Positions 36,489 to 38,132 of a stretch of DNA of 38,132 bases are shown here, in pieces; within the stretch, counting starts at the first letter, position 1; each line of letters opens with the position of its first letter. The position numbers and the translations under genes are program-made. This stretch comes from Obelidium mucronatum (Eukaryota > Chytridiomycota > Chytridiomycetes > Chytridiales > Chytriomycetaceae), in contig JAIVFH010000257.1 in NCBI GenBank assembly GCA_025765595.1, forward strand, positions 1 to 38,132. The letters run 5' to 3'. The notes under the pieces are model-generated. The model had not been told where the DNA came from. It searched no databases and saw nothing but the letters and a program-made list of their open reading frames with translations.

Positions 36489-36507
36489 TTTATTGATTTA
36501 TTAAAAA
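36489..36507. promoter_or_regulatory. Minimal 19-bp gap between divergent DPH6 and VPS28 starts
   Basis: The DPH6 start codon (minus, 36486-36488) and the VPS28 start codon (plus, 36508-36510) are separated by 19 AT-rich bases. Promoter elements for each gene must overlap the coding or intron sequence of the other. Confidence 0.7.
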
Positions 36508-37436
36508 ATGGACACTGCCATCAAACTGTCTCAACGGGAAGCAGAAAGCCTCGATTCGTCAGCGGATTTGTTTTCAATTCTATTAACAACGGAAGCTCTG
36601 GAAAAGGCTTACATTCGGGATGCAGTCAGTGCTGCTGAGTTGAGTGTGAAAGAGGCTGGCTGGCTTCAAGCTCAACCATGAAAGGGCAGCTATACAACAC
36701 ACTGCACAAGACTGATTGCTCAATTCAAGACGGCAAGAGACTTGCTGCCGCCTGGAACTAATATTGACGTGTTTATGCGAGAGTACAAGGTGACGAGGAC
36801 TGAGACTGTATTCTTTGTTCCACACTTTCTAAATATTATCTCTTGTCGTAAAAAAGTAGCTCTCTTGTCCGGCTGCAACCAAACGATTGATTGAGATTGG
36901 CGTTCCTGCTACTGTGGAACATGCGGTTGCCGAAACAGGAGCGCATGGAAGGGCGCACGTGAAGGCAGTGGCGGATATAACAACGGTGAGCAGTGAAATT
37001 TCCATTCGCGTTTATATGTTCGAGATCGCCTTATCGTTTTTTTTCTGTAGTGTTTTATTACGTTGATGGATTGCATTAAGCTGAATATGACTGCTATGGA
37101 CCAACTGCACCCGCTTTTGTCTGATCTGATTCAGTTTCTCAATAAAATTCAGGGACTGCCGAAAGAGTTTGAAGAGATGCACAAGGATCGGCTAAAGAAA
37201 TGGTGTGTTCGAGTGTTATGCATGACGCGTTATTCATTGGTATAATTGTATTCTAGGCTCATCACAATGCACAAAATGAAGGCAAGCGATGGATTGACGG
37301 AGGAGCAGAGTCGACAGTTGCTCTTTGAGCTCGATAGGTAAGACAAAATAACTGCTACTCGAAAACGGTCTTTTGACGGATGAAACACGTTTTCTGCAGT
37401 GCCAATCAAGCTTTCCACGCCAGTTTGGCGCATTAA
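36508..37436 (+). CDS. VPS28: ESCRT-I subunit VPS28
   Basis: Six exons, 36508-36638, 36690-36789, 36860-36985, 37051-37202, 37257-37337 and 37400-37436, encode 208 residues, the usual length. The N-terminal helical core has 'ALEKAYIRDAVSAADYTTHC', 'TRLIAQFKTARDLLP', 'IDVFMREYKLSCPAATKRL' and 'EIGVPATVEH'. The C-terminal four-helix domain that contacts ESCRT-II/III partners has 'FITLMDCIKLNMTAMDQLHP' and 'KWLITMHKMKASDGLTEEQ', ending FHASLAH. It sorts ubiquitinated cargo at endosomes with VPS23 and VPS37. Confidence 0.92.
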
Positions 37437-37516
37437 ATCCATTCAAGTGACTCACGCCTTTTTTGTTTTTCCATTTTTTTTTGTTTTTGTTTCAACAAAG
37501 AATCAACATTTAAAGA

Positions 37517-38132
37517 ATGAGCAAACAGTTTAACGTTCTTCTGATCGGTTCTGGTGGAAGAGAACATGCACTTGCCCTTGGACTTGCCGCATCAGAGACA
37601 GTCGGAAAGGTGTTCGTGGCTCCAGGTACGACTAGTTTTGCTGAGAGTTTGATGGATCCAGCCAACACCATCGAACTATCTGTAGGAAACGGAGGAACAG
37701 AGAGTGCTGGCTCAAAGATTGTCAATGTGAACTTGACTGAATTCAGTGACTTGGTTAGATTCGCTCAGGAAAACAATGTAAGGACGTCTTCCAAGTGACA
37801 ACTCAGGAGTGACCCTTCAACCGATTATCGAAAAAAAGGTCGAGCTCGTTGTTCCTGGACCTGAACAGCCACTTGCGGATGGAATTGCAGCTCACTTTAA
37901 GAAGGGTTGGATTGAGCGTGTTTGGACCATCTGCGGCTGCTGCACAAATCGAAGCATCAAAGGCCTTTGCAAAGGTCGTTTTATCCTTATACGCTCTTGT
38001 TGGATGTTCTGTATTGACGTGTACTGTTAAATCCTCAGACTTTATGGCCAGACACCCACATCCCAACTGCTGCATACAGAACATTCACTTCCCACTCCGA
38101 TTGCGAAGTTACTATCAACTTACAAGGGTGGA
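37517..38132 (+). CDS. Phosphoribosylamine-glycine ligase (GARS; ADE5,7-type), 5' part, frame-broken
   Basis: Exon 1 from 37517 encodes the GARS N-domain: 'FNVLLIGSGGREHALALGLA' and 'VFVAPGTTSF'. After an intron ending in an A-rich acceptor (about 37838) comes 'VELVVPGPEQPLADGIAAHF'. The next piece, VFGPSAAAAQIEASKAFAK, needs removal of one G near 37906 (GGG). After the splice near 38038, DFMARH and then HIPTAAYRTFTSH are readable only with further one-base changes. The enzyme catalyses step 2 of de novo purine synthesis, and in fungi it is normally fused to AIRS. The window ends inside the N-terminal third. Breaks cluster in the last 250 bases, which suggests weak sequence near a contig end. 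Confidence 0.8.

Overview
The window reads as a compact, intron-rich nuclear segment from a fungus, most likely an early-diverging (chytrid-like) lineage. Evidence for a fungus: ribosomal protein eS1 carries a fungal-type C-terminus, there is an Rgd2-like F-BAR/DEP/RhoGAP protein, yeast-type GT71 and GT32 Golgi glycosyltransferases, a DUF4050 protein, and a DPH6 that carries RidA-like domains at its C-terminus as in yeast. A cyclic-nucleotide-gated channel and a TIR protein point away from Dikarya. About 20 protein genes lie on both strands. Most introns are 40-80 nt with GT..AG ends, and intergenic gaps are often under 200 bp. I saw no rRNA, tRNA, CRISPR array or clear transposon. All gene models were spliced by eye from frame and homology; no search was run.

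Layout. 1-8.4 kb: 3' end of a GH31 alpha-glucosidase, a truncated and frame-broken PiT phosphate transporter (minus), a nine-exon cyclic-nucleotide-gated channel, mitochondrial ribosomal protein mL49, a UBE2T-like E2 (minus) and a GT71 mannosyltransferase (minus). 8.4-12 kb: a GT32 glycosyltransferase, a tiny two-exon gene and RAD51D (minus), with remnants of a duplication that once joined a RAD51D tail to a GT71 head. 12-20 kb: spermidine synthase (minus), a DUF4050 protein (minus), GSK3 (plus) and an Rgd2-like RhoGAP (plus). 20-27 kb: eS1 (minus) with its start codon split by an intron, a 751-residue TIR-domain protein (minus, 12 exons) and a divergently transcribed DUF885 protein (plus). 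27-38 kb: a CaMK-type kinase whose frame runs through a splice into a sphingomyelinase-like phosphodiesterase domain (minus), a G-protein beta subunit (plus), BORCS5 (plus), DPH6 (minus), VPS28 (plus) and the 5' part of a GARS/ADE5-type purine gene (plus).

How the genes relate: this is a eukaryotic neighbourhood, not an operon. Themes recur: signalling (channel, GSK3, CaMK, G-beta, RhoGAP), Golgi glycosylation (GT71, GT32), DNA crosslink/recombination repair (UBE2T-like, RAD51D) and endolysosomal trafficking (VPS28, BORCS5). The most unusual items are the TIR protein, which has an intact-looking TIR domain with the catalytic-type glutamate plus a degenerate TIR-like domain upstream, and the kinase-phosphodiesterase fusion. 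Several genes (PiT, DUF885, the RhoGAP tail, BORCS5, GARS) have single- or few-base frame breaks, often in short homopolymers, so local sequence quality should be considered before calling pseudogenes.
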